From assembly GCF_946482535.1 (NCBI RefSeq), contig NZ_CAMLRU010000040.1:1-16664 (forward strand): 16,664 nucleotides of DNA, in the 5' to 3' direction. The stretch comes from an uncultured Flavobacterium sp. GTDB taxonomy: Bacteria > Bacteroidota > Bacteroidia > Flavobacteriales > Flavobacteriaceae. A program made the position numbers and the translations under genes. Positions 5,799-13,631 of the stretch are shown here, piece by piece (the first letter of the stretch is position 1; each line of letters opens with the position of its first letter). Below the pieces are notes generated by a model. The model was not told where the DNA came from. It did not search any database and saw only the letters and a list, made by a program, of their open reading frames with translations.

Positions 5799-7040
5799 TT
5801 ATTGCTCAACATACTGCAGTTTTCGCTCCAATTGATAGGACAATAAAACACACAATAAAATCAAACTGATGCTGATGTAACCTAAATAATTGTAATTGTG
5901 AATCGCAAATTTAGCATCACTATAGGTAATCCAACCGCTCATTAAAGAAGCAAAACCGGTTCCCAAAGATTGCACACAAGAATTCAAACTCATAAAACTA
6001 CCTCTAGTTTCACTGGTAACTGCTTGCGTAATCATAGCTTGCCCGGGAACCGTTCTTCCGGTTGAAGAACTAAACCAAAATCCGAAAATCCCCAATACAA
6101 TAAATAGTTGCCAATGTGGCATATTGGTGATTAACACCACAAAAAATGTTGAAATCACAGCAGCCCAAACAAAAACGGTTCTTTTCCCATAACTATCGGC
6201 TAACTTTCCTATAATTTGAGCGGAAATCAACGAACAAATACCACCAACCAAATAAATCAAAGGGGTGTATTCTTGAGGCACTCCAACGTTATAAACCAAA
6301 TACGGATTAATCAACGGCACTATGATAAAATGTCCGGTAATCAATAAAAAACTAAAGCCTAAAGCCGTAATCTGGGTTGGATTGCTGAAAATATCATAGA
6401 AATTAGCAATGCGTTCTTTTAGTTTTACCGGATTAGCCAAATGGGCATTAACATTGGGTACAAATCGAAATAAAAACGGCAATAATAATACTCCAAAAGT
6501 GGCAACTACTAAAAACGGATAATGCCAATCGTATTTATTGGCCAAAAACAATCCAAACGGCACACCAATTACCGAAGCTAAGGCAAATCCGCCCATCAAT
6601 AATCCCATCGCTCTGCCACGACGTTCATACGGAATCACATCGGCAATGATACTTAAGATTTGGGCGCTGATTAAACCACCGAACAATCCTGTAAAAGTAC
6701 GGGCCAAAATCATCGAATAGGTTCCGAAGGCAAAAGCACAAGCAAAAGTTCCAATTAAGAAACCGGAATAACCAAAGAGCAATAGTTTTTTTCGGTCGAA
6801 TTTATCGGCAAAAAAAATGGCACAAAAACTACTGAAAAAAGCCGCCAAAGAATAACTGGACACTATAATTGAAAACTCGGAAGTGGTCAAATTCCATTTG
6901 GGCATCAAAATATTTCCCAAAGGCATCATGATCATAAAATCGAGTATATGGGTGAAATTGAGCAACGCCATGAGCGCTACCAGAATAACTTCATTTCTTT
7001 TCAAAGCAATAAATTTTAATTGTGCTGCAAAATTAAGCAT
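5799..7040 (-). CDS. Major facilitator superfamily transporter (DHA1-like)
   Basis: A 413-residue inner-membrane protein with about twelve hydrophobic helices, the standard size and topology of a major facilitator transporter. The loop after the second helix carries the MFS motif A remnant ADKFDRKK (residues 78-85), and the symmetrical loop in the second half has GKLADSYGKRT. A polar cytoplasmic linker (FVPNVNAHLANPVKLKERI, around 213-231) divides the two six-helix halves. The overall pattern resembles DHA1-type multidrug or metabolite exporters, but the substrate is unknown. The start at 7040 gives a short hydrophilic N-terminus before helix 1 near residue 17. It diverges from the GNAT gene across a 71-base gap, and sodA follows on the same strand. 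No TAnnTTTG box was found in the gap for either divergent gene. Confidence 0.88.
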   Translation of the reverse strand: MLNFAAQLKFIALKRNEVILVALMALLNFTHILDFMIMMPLGNILMPKWNLTTSEFSIIVSSYSLAAFFSSFCAIFFADKFDRKKLLLFGYSGFLIGTFACAFAFGTYSMILARTFTGLFGGLISAQILSIIADVIPYERRGRAMGLLMGGFALASVIGVPFGLFLANKYDWHYPFLVVATFGVLLLPFLFRFVPNVNAHLANPVKLKERIANFYDIFSNPTQITALGFSFLLITGHFIIVPLINPYLVYNVGVPQEYTPLIYLVGGICSLISAQIIGKLADSYGKRTVFVWAAVISTFFVVLITNMPHWQLFIVLGIFGFWFSSSTGRTVPGQAMITQAVTSETRGSFMSLNSCVQSLGTGFASLMSGWITYSDAKFAIHNYNYLGYISISLILLCVLLSYQLERKLQYVEQ

Positions 7041-7111
7041 TGAAAAATTCCTTTTTCTTAATAAAGAATTAATTAATTACATTAGTAGCATAAATAAAAT
7101 TACCGTTCCCC

Positions 7112-7630
7112 ATGTTTGATTGGCAACCTTATAATTTAGAAAACGAGCTTATTAAACTAACGCCTCTGGAGGAAACAGATTTCGAAGCACTGTATGAAGT
7201 AGCTTCTGACCCTTTGGTTTGGGAACAACATCCGAACAAATTGCGATACCAACGCGAGGTTTTTCAAAACTTTTTTGAAGGTGCCTTGATATCCAAAGGT
7301 GCTTTTTTAATTCGGGAGGCAAAAACCAATGAAGTGGTTGGCTCGAGTAGGTTTTATGACTATGATGAAAAAGGCAATTCAATTCTTATTGGCTACACTT
7401 TTATCGGTCGTAAATTTTGGGGCAACGGTTACAACAAAACTTTGAAAGAACTCATGCTCGATTATGCCTTTCAACAAGTCGATAAAGTTTATTTTCATAT
7501 TGGCGCTTTCAATATTCGTTCGCAAAAAGCCATTGAAAAAATCGGCGCCATCAAAGTGGATGAATTTGAAGTCGAATATTACGGCGAAGATTCGAAGTTG
7601 AATTTTGTTTATTTAATCCGAAAAAACTAA
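7112..7630 (+). CDS. GNAT-family N-acetyltransferase (RimJ/RimL-like)
   Basis: A 172-residue cytosolic acetyltransferase of the GNAT fold. It uses acetyl-CoA to acetylate an amine; the acceptor (protein N-terminus, antibiotic or small molecule) cannot be told. The N-terminal LIKLTPLEETDFEALYEVASDP (broken here as LIKLTPLEE and DFEALYEVA) is typical of the RimJ/RimL group. The acetyl-CoA pyrophosphate loop is RKFWGNGYN (around residues 93-101), a version of R/QxxGxG/A, followed by the helix KTLKELMLDYAF. HIGAFNIRSQKAIEKIG (around 130-146) is the usual N-x-x-S-x-x-x-x-E-K-x-G motif. The TAA stop shares its last A with the ATG of the next gene, so the two are translationally coupled. Confidence 0.88.
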   Translation: MFDWQPYNLENELIKLTPLEETDFEALYEVASDPLVWEQHPNKLRYQREVFQNFFEGALISKGAFLIREAKTNEVVGSSRFYDYDEKGNSILIGYTFIGRKFWGNGYNKTLKELMLDYAFQQVDKVYFHIGAFNIRSQKAIEKIGAIKVDEFEVEYYGEDSKLNFVYLIRKN

Positions 7631-10600
7631 TGCAAAAAACCGCTTTCTCCATCTACGATGCTTCCGCCGGTTCGGGCAAAACTTATACTTTGGTCAAAGA
7701 GTATTTGAAAATAATCCTCTTGTCTAAAAAACCCGATGCTTATCGGAATATTTTGGCCATTACCTTTACCAACAAAGCCGTACACGAAATGAAAAGCCGT
7801 GTGGTCGAAAGTTTGTCTGAGTTTGCTAAAGAAAAGCCATCGGACAAAGCGCTACAGTTGATGCAAGACATTCAGACAGAAACCGGATTATCCTTGGCCA
7901 CGATTACCGAAAAAGCCAAAAGCATCATCAAAAACCTCATTCACAATTACGCTGTCTTCGACATTTCTACCATTGACAAATTCACCCACAAAGTCATTCG
8001 CGCTTTTGCCCACGATTTGAACTTGCCGATTACTTTTGAAGTGTCATTGGATACCGAAAATTTATTGACCGAAGCGGTTGATGCTATTATAGCCGAAGCC
8101 GGAAACGATGAAACTTTAACCAATTTGTTGGTCGATTTCACCATGGAAAAAACAGACGACGACAAATCTTGGGACATTTCACGTGAGATTATGGAAACCG
8201 GAAAGTTAATTCTGAACGAAAACAACCGCGAAGAAATCACGCATTTCCAAAACAAAACCATCGCAGAATTTATCGAAATCAAAAACAAACTCACCGAACT
8301 TTGTGCACAATTGGAAACCGAAACGGTTGAATTGGCAACCGAAGCTTTATTACTAATAGAAAAAAATGGTATCGACATCAAATCTTTTTCTGCCGGACAT
8401 TTTCCGAATCATTTGAATAACATCAAAGAGAAAAAGTTCAATCCGGCGAATAAAACCTATCACGAATTTGACGACATCAAAATCAACAAAACCGCTTCTG
8501 ACCGAGCAATTATAGAAAGTATCATTCCCGATTTGCTCGAAATCCTGGCTTCGATTTACAAAAAATTTGAAAAGAAACATTTCTACGAAGCCTTTCTCAA
8601 AAACATCACGCCGCTTTCTTTGCTGAATACTGTGAGTAACGAATTGGGGAAAATTCAAAAAGAACAAAATATCTTATCGATAGCGGAATTTAACAAACTC
8701 ATTTTCGACCAAATCCAAAACCAACCCGCGCCTTTTATTTATGAGCGTTTGGGTGAAAAATACAGAAATTTTTTCATCGACGAGTTTCAAGATACATCCG
8801 AAATGCAATGGCACAATTTGATTCCGCTGATTGACAATGCGCTTTCGAGCGAAGACTTGAATGGCGAACGAGGTTCACTGATGATTGTAGGCGATCCGAA
8901 ACAATCCATTTACCGTTGGCGTGGCGGAAAAGCCGAACAATTTATCGAACTAGTAAAAGGTAAAAATCCTTTTGTAAATCCGGATTGGAAGCCTTTTACA
9001 TTAGGAACCAATTACCGCAGTTATTCTGAAATCATCGCCTTCAACAACAAATTGTTTGCTTTTTTGAGTCAGGAATTCGCTCACGAAGATTACAAAGATT
9101 TGTACCAAAACCACAGCCATCAACAATTCAATACCAAAACCGGCGGTTATGTCAATATTTCTTTTGTGCCCAAAGTTGAAAAAGCGGCTTATGAAGAAGA
9201 AGGAGAAGAAAGTCCGGAAAAAAACGAATTGTACCTGCAAGCTACTTTGTCTACGATAGAAAAAGTCAAGCAAAAAGGATTTCGCTACAAAGACATCGTA
9301 ATTCTTACCCGAAAAAAAGCGCACGGTACCGAAGTAGCGAATTATTTAACCGAAAACGGTATTCCGATTTTATCTTCGGAGAGTTTGTTACTTGGGGCAT
9401 CCTCTGAAGTACAAGGTGTAATTCATATTTTGCGTTATTTAAAAAACAACAGCGATTTAGTCGCCAAAGCCAATTTTCTTTACTACTTGGCTTCGCTTCA
9501 AAACCAATTGCAAACCCACGATTTCATTGCCCAAGGCATGGAACAAAAAGCAGAAACCGCTTTTCAACATTGGCTGATGGGCTTTAATATCGATTTTTCG
9601 TTTCAAAATATTCGCAAAAAATCACTTTACGAAGCCACCGAAATCATCATTACCAAAGTCATTCCGATGGACAAACGCAATGCATACATTCAGTTTTTCC
9701 TGGATTTGATTTTGGAACACGATTTAAAAAAGCAAGCCGGTATTGCTGATTTTCTTAATTATTGGGATAACAATTCGGAGAAACTCAGCATTCCGTCGCC
9801 CGAAGGCAATAATGCCGTTCGGATTATGACCATACACAAATCGAAAGGATTGGAATTTCCGGTGGTGATTTTTCCTTTTGCCGAAGAAGATTACAGCAAA
9901 GGTCCGCGAGAAAAAATGTGGCTCAATGCCGATGCTGAAGTCACCGGTTTGCCCAAAGCTTTAGTCGATAAAAGCAGCAAAGTAGAAGGCTATGGCGAAG
10001 AAGCGAATCTAATTTACCAACAAAAGAAACAAGAAGAATTGCTGGACAATATTAATGTTTTGTATGTGGCGTTAACGCGAGCCGAAGAACAGTTGTACAT
10101 TATCTCGGGCATGCAAAGTCGCAGCAAAAATTCAGGAGAATATCCGAATAACATGGCTTCGTTTTTTATCAAGTTTTTAGGGAATGATTTTGACGAAAGT
10201 AAATTCGAATATTCATTTGGCAAAGCCGAAAAATTATCCGAAACCAAAGAAATCATTGACGAAACCGAAACCATTCCGCAATTGTCCGCTACCTTGAATC
10301 CGAAAAGCATCAAAATTGCGCAGAAAGAAAGTCTGATGTGGAATACACAACAACAGAAAGCGATTGAATTCGGAAACATACTACACGAAATTTTATCTTT
10401 TGTCAAAACCAAAGACGACATTGATTTGGCCCTAACCAAAGCCCTCGAAAACGGATTGATCATTGCTTCTCAAAAAGAAGCGGTTGCACAAACGCTCAAT
10501 CAAGTGGTCAATCATCCTGATTTGTTGTCTTATTTCGCCATTGACAACAAAATCTTAAACGAAAAAACCATTATTCAAAAAGAAGGCAATTTGGTAAAGC

Positions 10601-10785
10601 CCGACAGAATGGTCATTACCGCCGACCAAGAAATCTATCTGCTCGATTACAAAACCGGCGCACACCAAGCAAAATATACCGCGCAATTGGAAAACTATCA
10701 GAACGCTATTGAAAAAATGGGATTCAAAGTGACTAAAAAAGCCTTGGTTTACATTGGGGAAAGTTTGGAAATAGTAAATTTGTAA
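7630..10785 (+). CDS. AddA/RecB-like UvrD-family helicase with C-terminal PD-(D/E)XK nuclease
   Basis: A 1051-residue fusion of a superfamily 1A helicase and a RecB-type nuclease, the architecture of AddA, which unwinds and trims DNA double-strand ends before RecA loading. Helicase motifs in order: Walker A ASAGSGKT (11-18, Lys17), LAITFTNKAVHEM (near 43-55), DEFQDT (384-389), GDPKQSIYRWRG (from 421), LGTNYRS (near 457), MTIHKSKGLEF (from 733) and LYVALTRAEEQLY (from 811). Nuclease residues are His919 (GNILHEIL), Asp992 (PDRM), Asp1006 and Lys1008 (LLDYKTG), with the downstream glutamine motif AQLENYQ. The start overlaps the GNAT stop by one base. Its probable partner, the AddB-like gene, is 2.8 kb downstream beyond kbl and ompA. 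It is shorter than B. subtilis AddA (about 1230 residues). Confidence 0.88.
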   Translation: MQKTAFSIYDASAGSGKTYTLVKEYLKIILLSKKPDAYRNILAITFTNKAVHEMKSRVVESLSEFAKEKPSDKALQLMQDIQTETGLSLATITEKAKSIIKNLIHNYAVFDISTIDKFTHKVIRAFAHDLNLPITFEVSLDTENLLTEAVDAIIAEAGNDETLTNLLVDFTMEKTDDDKSWDISREIMETGKLILNENNREEITHFQNKTIAEFIEIKNKLTELCAQLETETVELATEALLLIEKNGIDIKSFSAGHFPNHLNNIKEKKFNPANKTYHEFDDIKINKTASDRAIIESIIPDLLEILASIYKKFEKKHFYEAFLKNITPLSLLNTVSNELGKIQKEQNILSIAEFNKLIFDQIQNQPAPFIYERLGEKYRNFFIDEFQDTSEMQWHNLIPLIDNALSSEDLNGERGSLMIVGDPKQSIYRWRGGKAEQFIELVKGKNPFVNPDWKPFTLGTNYRSYSEIIAFNNKLFAFLSQEFAHEDYKDLYQNHSHQQFNTKTGGYVNISFVPKVEKAAYEEEGEESPEKNELYLQATLSTIEKVKQKGFRYKDIVILTRKKAHGTEVANYLTENGIPILSSESLLLGASSEVQGVIHILRYLKNNSDLVAKANFLYYLASLQNQLQTHDFIAQGMEQKAETAFQHWLMGFNIDFSFQNIRKKSLYEATEIIITKVIPMDKRNAYIQFFLDLILEHDLKKQAGIADFLNYWDNNSEKLSIPSPEGNNAVRIMTIHKSKGLEFPVVIFPFAEEDYSKGPREKMWLNADAEVTGLPKALVDKSSKVEGYGEEANLIYQQKKQEELLDNINVLYVALTRAEEQLYIISGMQSRSKNSGEYPNNMASFFIKFLGNDFDESKFEYSFGKAEKLSETKEIIDETETIPQLSATLNPKSIKIAQKESLMWNTQQQKAIEFGNILHEILSFVKTKDDIDLALTKALENGLIIASQKEAVAQTLNQVVNHPDLLSYFAIDNKILNEKTIIQKEGNLVKPDRMVITADQEIYLLDYKTGAHQAKYTAQLENYQNAIEKMGFKVTKKALVYIGESLEIVNL
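10754..10782 (+). promoter_or_regulatory. Predicted kbl promoter inside the 3' end of the AddA-like gene
   Basis: TTG (10754-10756), an 18-base spacer, and TAAATTTG (10775-10782) form a full Bacteroidota-type promoter ending directly before the AddA-like TAA stop. It would give kbl a leader of roughly 60 bases that includes the TAACAGC repeat. No terminator separates the two genes, so read-through is also possible. Confidence 0.5.
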
Positions 10786-10791
10786 CCTTAA

Positions 10792-10816
10792 TAACAGCTA
10801 ACAGCTAACAGCTAAA
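10792..10816 (+). repeat. Heptamer tandem repeat TAACAGC (about 3.5 copies)
   Basis: Units at 10792-10798, 10799-10805 and 10806-10812 are identical, with a partial fourth (TAAA). The array starts six bases after the AddA-like stop codon. As in the purN array, each unit carries a TAA and the 7-base period places stops in all three frames. Confidence 0.9.
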
Positions 10817-10850
10817 CATCAAACACAAACTAAAATTCATAAACTACAAC

Positions 10851-12041
10851 ATGTACGGAAAAATTCAGCAACACTTACAAAACGAATTAGATACCATTGA
10901 GCAAAACGGTATTTTTAAAAGAGAACGCATTATCACTTCACCACAAGGTGCGGAAATTACCGTAAACGGCAAAACGGTTTTGAACTTTTGTGCCAATAAT
11001 TATTTAGGCTTATCCTCGCATCCGGAAGTGATTCAGGCCGCAAAAGATACTTTAGATTCTCACGGGTTTGGTATGTCTTCGGTGCGTTTCATTTGCGGAA
11101 CACAGGATATTCACAAAACATTGGAAAAAAAGATAGCTGAATTCTACGGTACAGAAGATACGATTCTTTACGCTGCTGCATTCGACGCTAATGGTGGTGT
11201 TTTTGAACCGCTTCTGGGCGAAGAAGATTGTATCATTTCAGATAGTTTGAACCACGCTTCGATTATTGACGGTGTTCGTTTGTGTAAAGCCGCGCGTTAC
11301 CGTTATGAAAATTCCAATATGGAAGATTTGGAAGCCCAATTGAAAAAAGCGGTGGAAGCCGGTCATCGTTTTAAGTTAATCGTAACCGATGGTGTGTTTT
11401 CTATGGACGGATTGGTAGCGCCACTCGACAAAATCTGTGACTTGGCCGACAAATACGACGCTTTGGTAATGGTTGACGAATGTCATGCCGCCGGTTTCAT
11501 CGGTGCCACCGGAAAAGGAACACTCGAAGCCAAAGGTGTCATGGGCAGAGTAGACATCATCACGGGAACACTCGGAAAAGCTTTGGGTGGCGCCATGGGT
11601 GGTTATACTACCGCTAAAAAAGAAATCATAGAAATATTACGCCAACGTTCACGTCCTTATTTGTTCTCCAACTCTTTGGCTCCGGCTATTGTTGGGGCTT
11701 CCATAAAAGTTTTCGAACTTTTAGAAAAAGATACTACGCTAAGAGATAAATTGGAGTGGAACACCAATTACTTCAAAGCCGGAATGAAAAAAGCCGGTTT
11801 GGATATCATTGACGGAGATTCAGCCATAGTGCCGGTTATGCTTTACGATGCTAAGCTTTCTCAAATCATGGCCGACGAATTGCTGAAAAAAGGGATTTAT
11901 GTAATTGGATTCTTTTTCCCGGTGGTACCAAGAGACAAAGCGCGTATCAGAGTTCAACTTTCTGCGGCACATACCAAAGAGCATCTTGACCAAGCCATCA
12001 AAGCCTTTGAAGAAGTGGCAAAAATGTTGAATATTATCTAA
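10851..12041 (+). CDS. kbl: Glycine C-acetyltransferase (2-amino-3-ketobutyrate CoA ligase)
   Basis: A PLP-dependent alpha-oxoamine synthase that, with threonine dehydrogenase, breaks threonine down to glycine and acetyl-CoA by splitting 2-amino-3-oxobutyrate with CoA. The 396-residue product matches E. coli Kbl (398). The PLP Schiff-base lysine is Lys243 in [13 protein letters not shown]. Other cofactor contacts are in [22 protein letters not shown] and [12 protein letters not shown]. The N-terminus [16 protein letters not shown] is typical. No threonine dehydrogenase gene is next to it. The leader from 10812 to the ATG contains no G at all and no Shine-Dalgarno sequence, which fits Bacteroidota initiation. 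A few sphingolipid-forming relatives (serine palmitoyltransferase) share this fold, but the length and motifs favour Kbl. Confidence 0.93.
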   Translation: MYGKIQQHLQNELDTIEQNGIFKRERIITSPQGAEITVNGKTVLNFCANNYLGLSSHPEVIQAAKDTLDSHGFGMSSVRFICGTQDIHKTLEKKIAEFYGTEDTILYAAAFDANGGVFEPLLGEEDCIISDSLNHASIIDGVRLCKAARYRYENSNMEDLEAQLKKAVEAGHRFKLIVTDGVFSMDGLVAPLDKICDLADKYDALVMVDECHAAGFIGATGKGTLEAKGVMGRVDIITGTLGKALGGAMGGYTTAKKEIIEILRQRSRPYLFSNSLAPAIVGASIKVFELLEKDTTLRDKLEWNTNYFKAGMKKAGLDIIDGDSAIVPVMLYDAKLSQIMADELLKKGIYVIGFFFPVVPRDKARIRVQLSAAHTKEHLDQAIKAFEEVAKMLNII

Positions 12042-12105
12042 TTTAGATTGCTTTTCCAGAATTTATTTAAATCATTACATAATTTCCACATTTTAACAAT
12101 AAGAT

Positions 12106-12136
12106 TTTGATATTATATTAATACGTATTACTTTTG
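12106..12136 (+). promoter_or_regulatory. Strong promoter for the OmpA-family gene (TTTG-N19-TACTTTTG)
   Basis: TTTG ending at 12109 and TACTTTTG (12129-12136) are separated by 19 bases, a textbook Bacteroidota promoter and the best in the window. The predicted start near 12141 gives a leader of about 30 AT-rich bases. The position also rules out translation from the in-frame ATG at 12134, which overlaps the box. Confidence 0.8.
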
Positions 12137-12172
12137 CTTTATTATAATTATTATAATCTAATCAAATTAAGT

Positions 12173-13567
12173 ATGAAACATCTTAACAAATTATTCGTTG
12201 CTATGCTAATGTTAGCTGGCCTTAGCTCACAAGCTCAAGACAGCAACAATCCTTGGGCAATATCGTTCGGGGTTAACGCGGTAGATACTAGAGTAAGTGC
12301 TGCATCTAAATTAGAAGACCAGTTCTCACAGTATTTCAATGCAAAAGACAATTGGAATCTACTTCCTGCCGTATCTTTTGTTAGCTTATCTAAACATGTT
12401 GGTGGTAATTTCTCTTTCGGAGTTACGGGTTCGATTAACAAAATCACTAGATATGTATTACCAAGAGTTGAAAACGGTCCGTATGAAGTGGTAAATCCGG
12501 GAGATTTAAGTTATTACGCTGTTGATGGTGTTATCAACTATAGCTTAATGAGTTTAATCAAATCTAAAAAAATTGATCCTTCAATCAACTTTGGTGGAGG
12601 TTACACTTGGTTAGGTGATGAAGCTAGTGCCGGTACATTAAATGCAGGTTTAGGTTTAACTTATTGGTTTAGCGAAAATGTAGGTTTATCTTACCGTACT
12701 ACATACAAACATTCTTTCGAAGATGTACGTGAAGACATGCCGTCTCACACACAACACTTTGCCGGTCTTACTTTCAAATTCGGAGGTTCTGACAAAGATG
12801 GTGACGGAATCTATGACAAAGACGATGCTTGTCCGGAAGAAGCAGGTTTAAAACAGTTCAACGGTTGTCCTGATACTGACGGAGACGGAATTGAAAACAG
12901 CAAAGATGCTTGTCCTGATATTGCAGGTCCGGTTGAATTTAACGGTTGTCCTGATACTGATGGTGACGGAATTGCTGATAATGTTGATGCTTGTCCTGAA
13001 GTTGCCGGTTTAAAAGCTTTCGGTGGTTGTCCTGATACAGACGGTGACGGTGTTCAAGACAAAGAAGACAAATGTAAAGACGTTAAAGGTCCTAAAGAAA
13101 ATGGCGGATGTCCATGGCCAGATAGAGATAATGACAAAGTGTTAGACAAAGATGACAGATGTCCGGATGTAGCCGGTACTGTTGCTAACAACGGTTGTCC
13201 TGAAGTAACTGAGGAAGCTATCAAACGTTTGAATGACTACGCTAAAACTATCTTATTCGATAGCGGTAAAGCTTCATTCCAACAACAAACTTACCCGGTA
13301 TTACAAGCTATCGTAGCTATCTTGAAAGAGTATCCAAACTCTAACTTCTCAATCGAAGGTCACACTGATAGCGATGGTAAAGATGCTACTAACCAAACTT
13401 TATCTGAAAACAGAGCTGCAGCAGTGAAAAACTATTTAATCGAAAATGGTATTGCTGCTTCAAGATTGTCTTCAGCCGGTTACGGTGAGTCTAAACCAAT
13501 CGATACTAACAAAACTAAAGCTGGTAAAGCTAACAACAGAAGAGTTGAAGTGAAATTAGTAAAATAA
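12173..13567 (+). CDS. OmpA-family outer membrane protein with thrombospondin type 3 repeats
   Basis: A 464-residue envelope protein expected to link the outer membrane to peptidoglycan. Residues 1-22 ([22 protein letters not shown]) form a Sec signal peptide, shown here in two parts: [11 protein letters not shown] and [11 protein letters not shown]. Residues 23 to about 200 look like a small beta-barrel, ending TFKFGG. Five thrombospondin type 3 calcium-binding repeats (DxDGDGIxDxxDxCP pattern) fill about 205-345. The OmpA domain follows (350-464), with [36 protein letters not shown] and the terminal [11 protein letters not shown]; Asp in HTDSDG and Arg in NRRVEV are the usual diaminopimelate contacts. 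A strong promoter and a terminator bracket it, suggesting high monocistronic expression. It separates the two Add-like genes. Confidence 0.93.
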   Translation: MKHLNKLFVAMLMLAGLSSQAQDSNNPWAISFGVNAVDTRVSAASKLEDQFSQYFNAKDNWNLLPAVSFVSLSKHVGGNFSFGVTGSINKITRYVLPRVENGPYEVVNPGDLSYYAVDGVINYSLMSLIKSKKIDPSINFGGGYTWLGDEASAGTLNAGLGLTYWFSENVGLSYRTTYKHSFEDVREDMPSHTQHFAGLTFKFGGSDKDGDGIYDKDDACPEEAGLKQFNGCPDTDGDGIENSKDACPDIAGPVEFNGCPDTDGDGIADNVDACPEVAGLKAFGGCPDTDGDGVQDKEDKCKDVKGPKENGGCPWPDRDNDKVLDKDDRCPDVAGTVANNGCPEVTEEAIKRLNDYAKTILFDSGKASFQQQTYPVLQAIVAILKEYPNSNFSIEGHTDSDGKDATNQTLSENRAAAVKNYLIENGIAASRLSSAGYGESKPIDTNKTKAGKANNRRVEVKLVK

Positions 13568-13589
13568 TTTTCTCCAAAATATTTTCAAG

Positions 13590-13622
13590 AAAACGCTCCG
13601 AAATTCGGGGCGTTTTTTTTAT
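13590..13622 (+). terminator. Intrinsic terminator after the OmpA-family gene
   Basis: AAACGCTCCGAA (13591-13602) pairs with TTCGGGGCGTTT (13604-13615) with one G-T wobble, leaving a loop of about five bases once the innermost A-T pairs open, followed by a T run to 13620. The next gene starts only about ten bases beyond it, so that gene needs read-through or a promoter I could not identify. Confidence 0.88.
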
Positions 13623-13631
13623 TTTTATAAA

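Noticed and set aside
7947..9324. Long open frames on the minus strand inside the AddA-like gene (for example 7947-8381, 8353-8667, 9001-9324).
   Set aside because: They lie opposite an intact, motif-rich helicase gene, have low-complexity Ser/Phe-rich translations and resemble no protein family I know.
12134..12172. Longer OmpA-family N-terminus from the ATG at 12134.
   Set aside because: It overlaps the -7 promoter box, and the signal peptide begins at the ATG at 12173.
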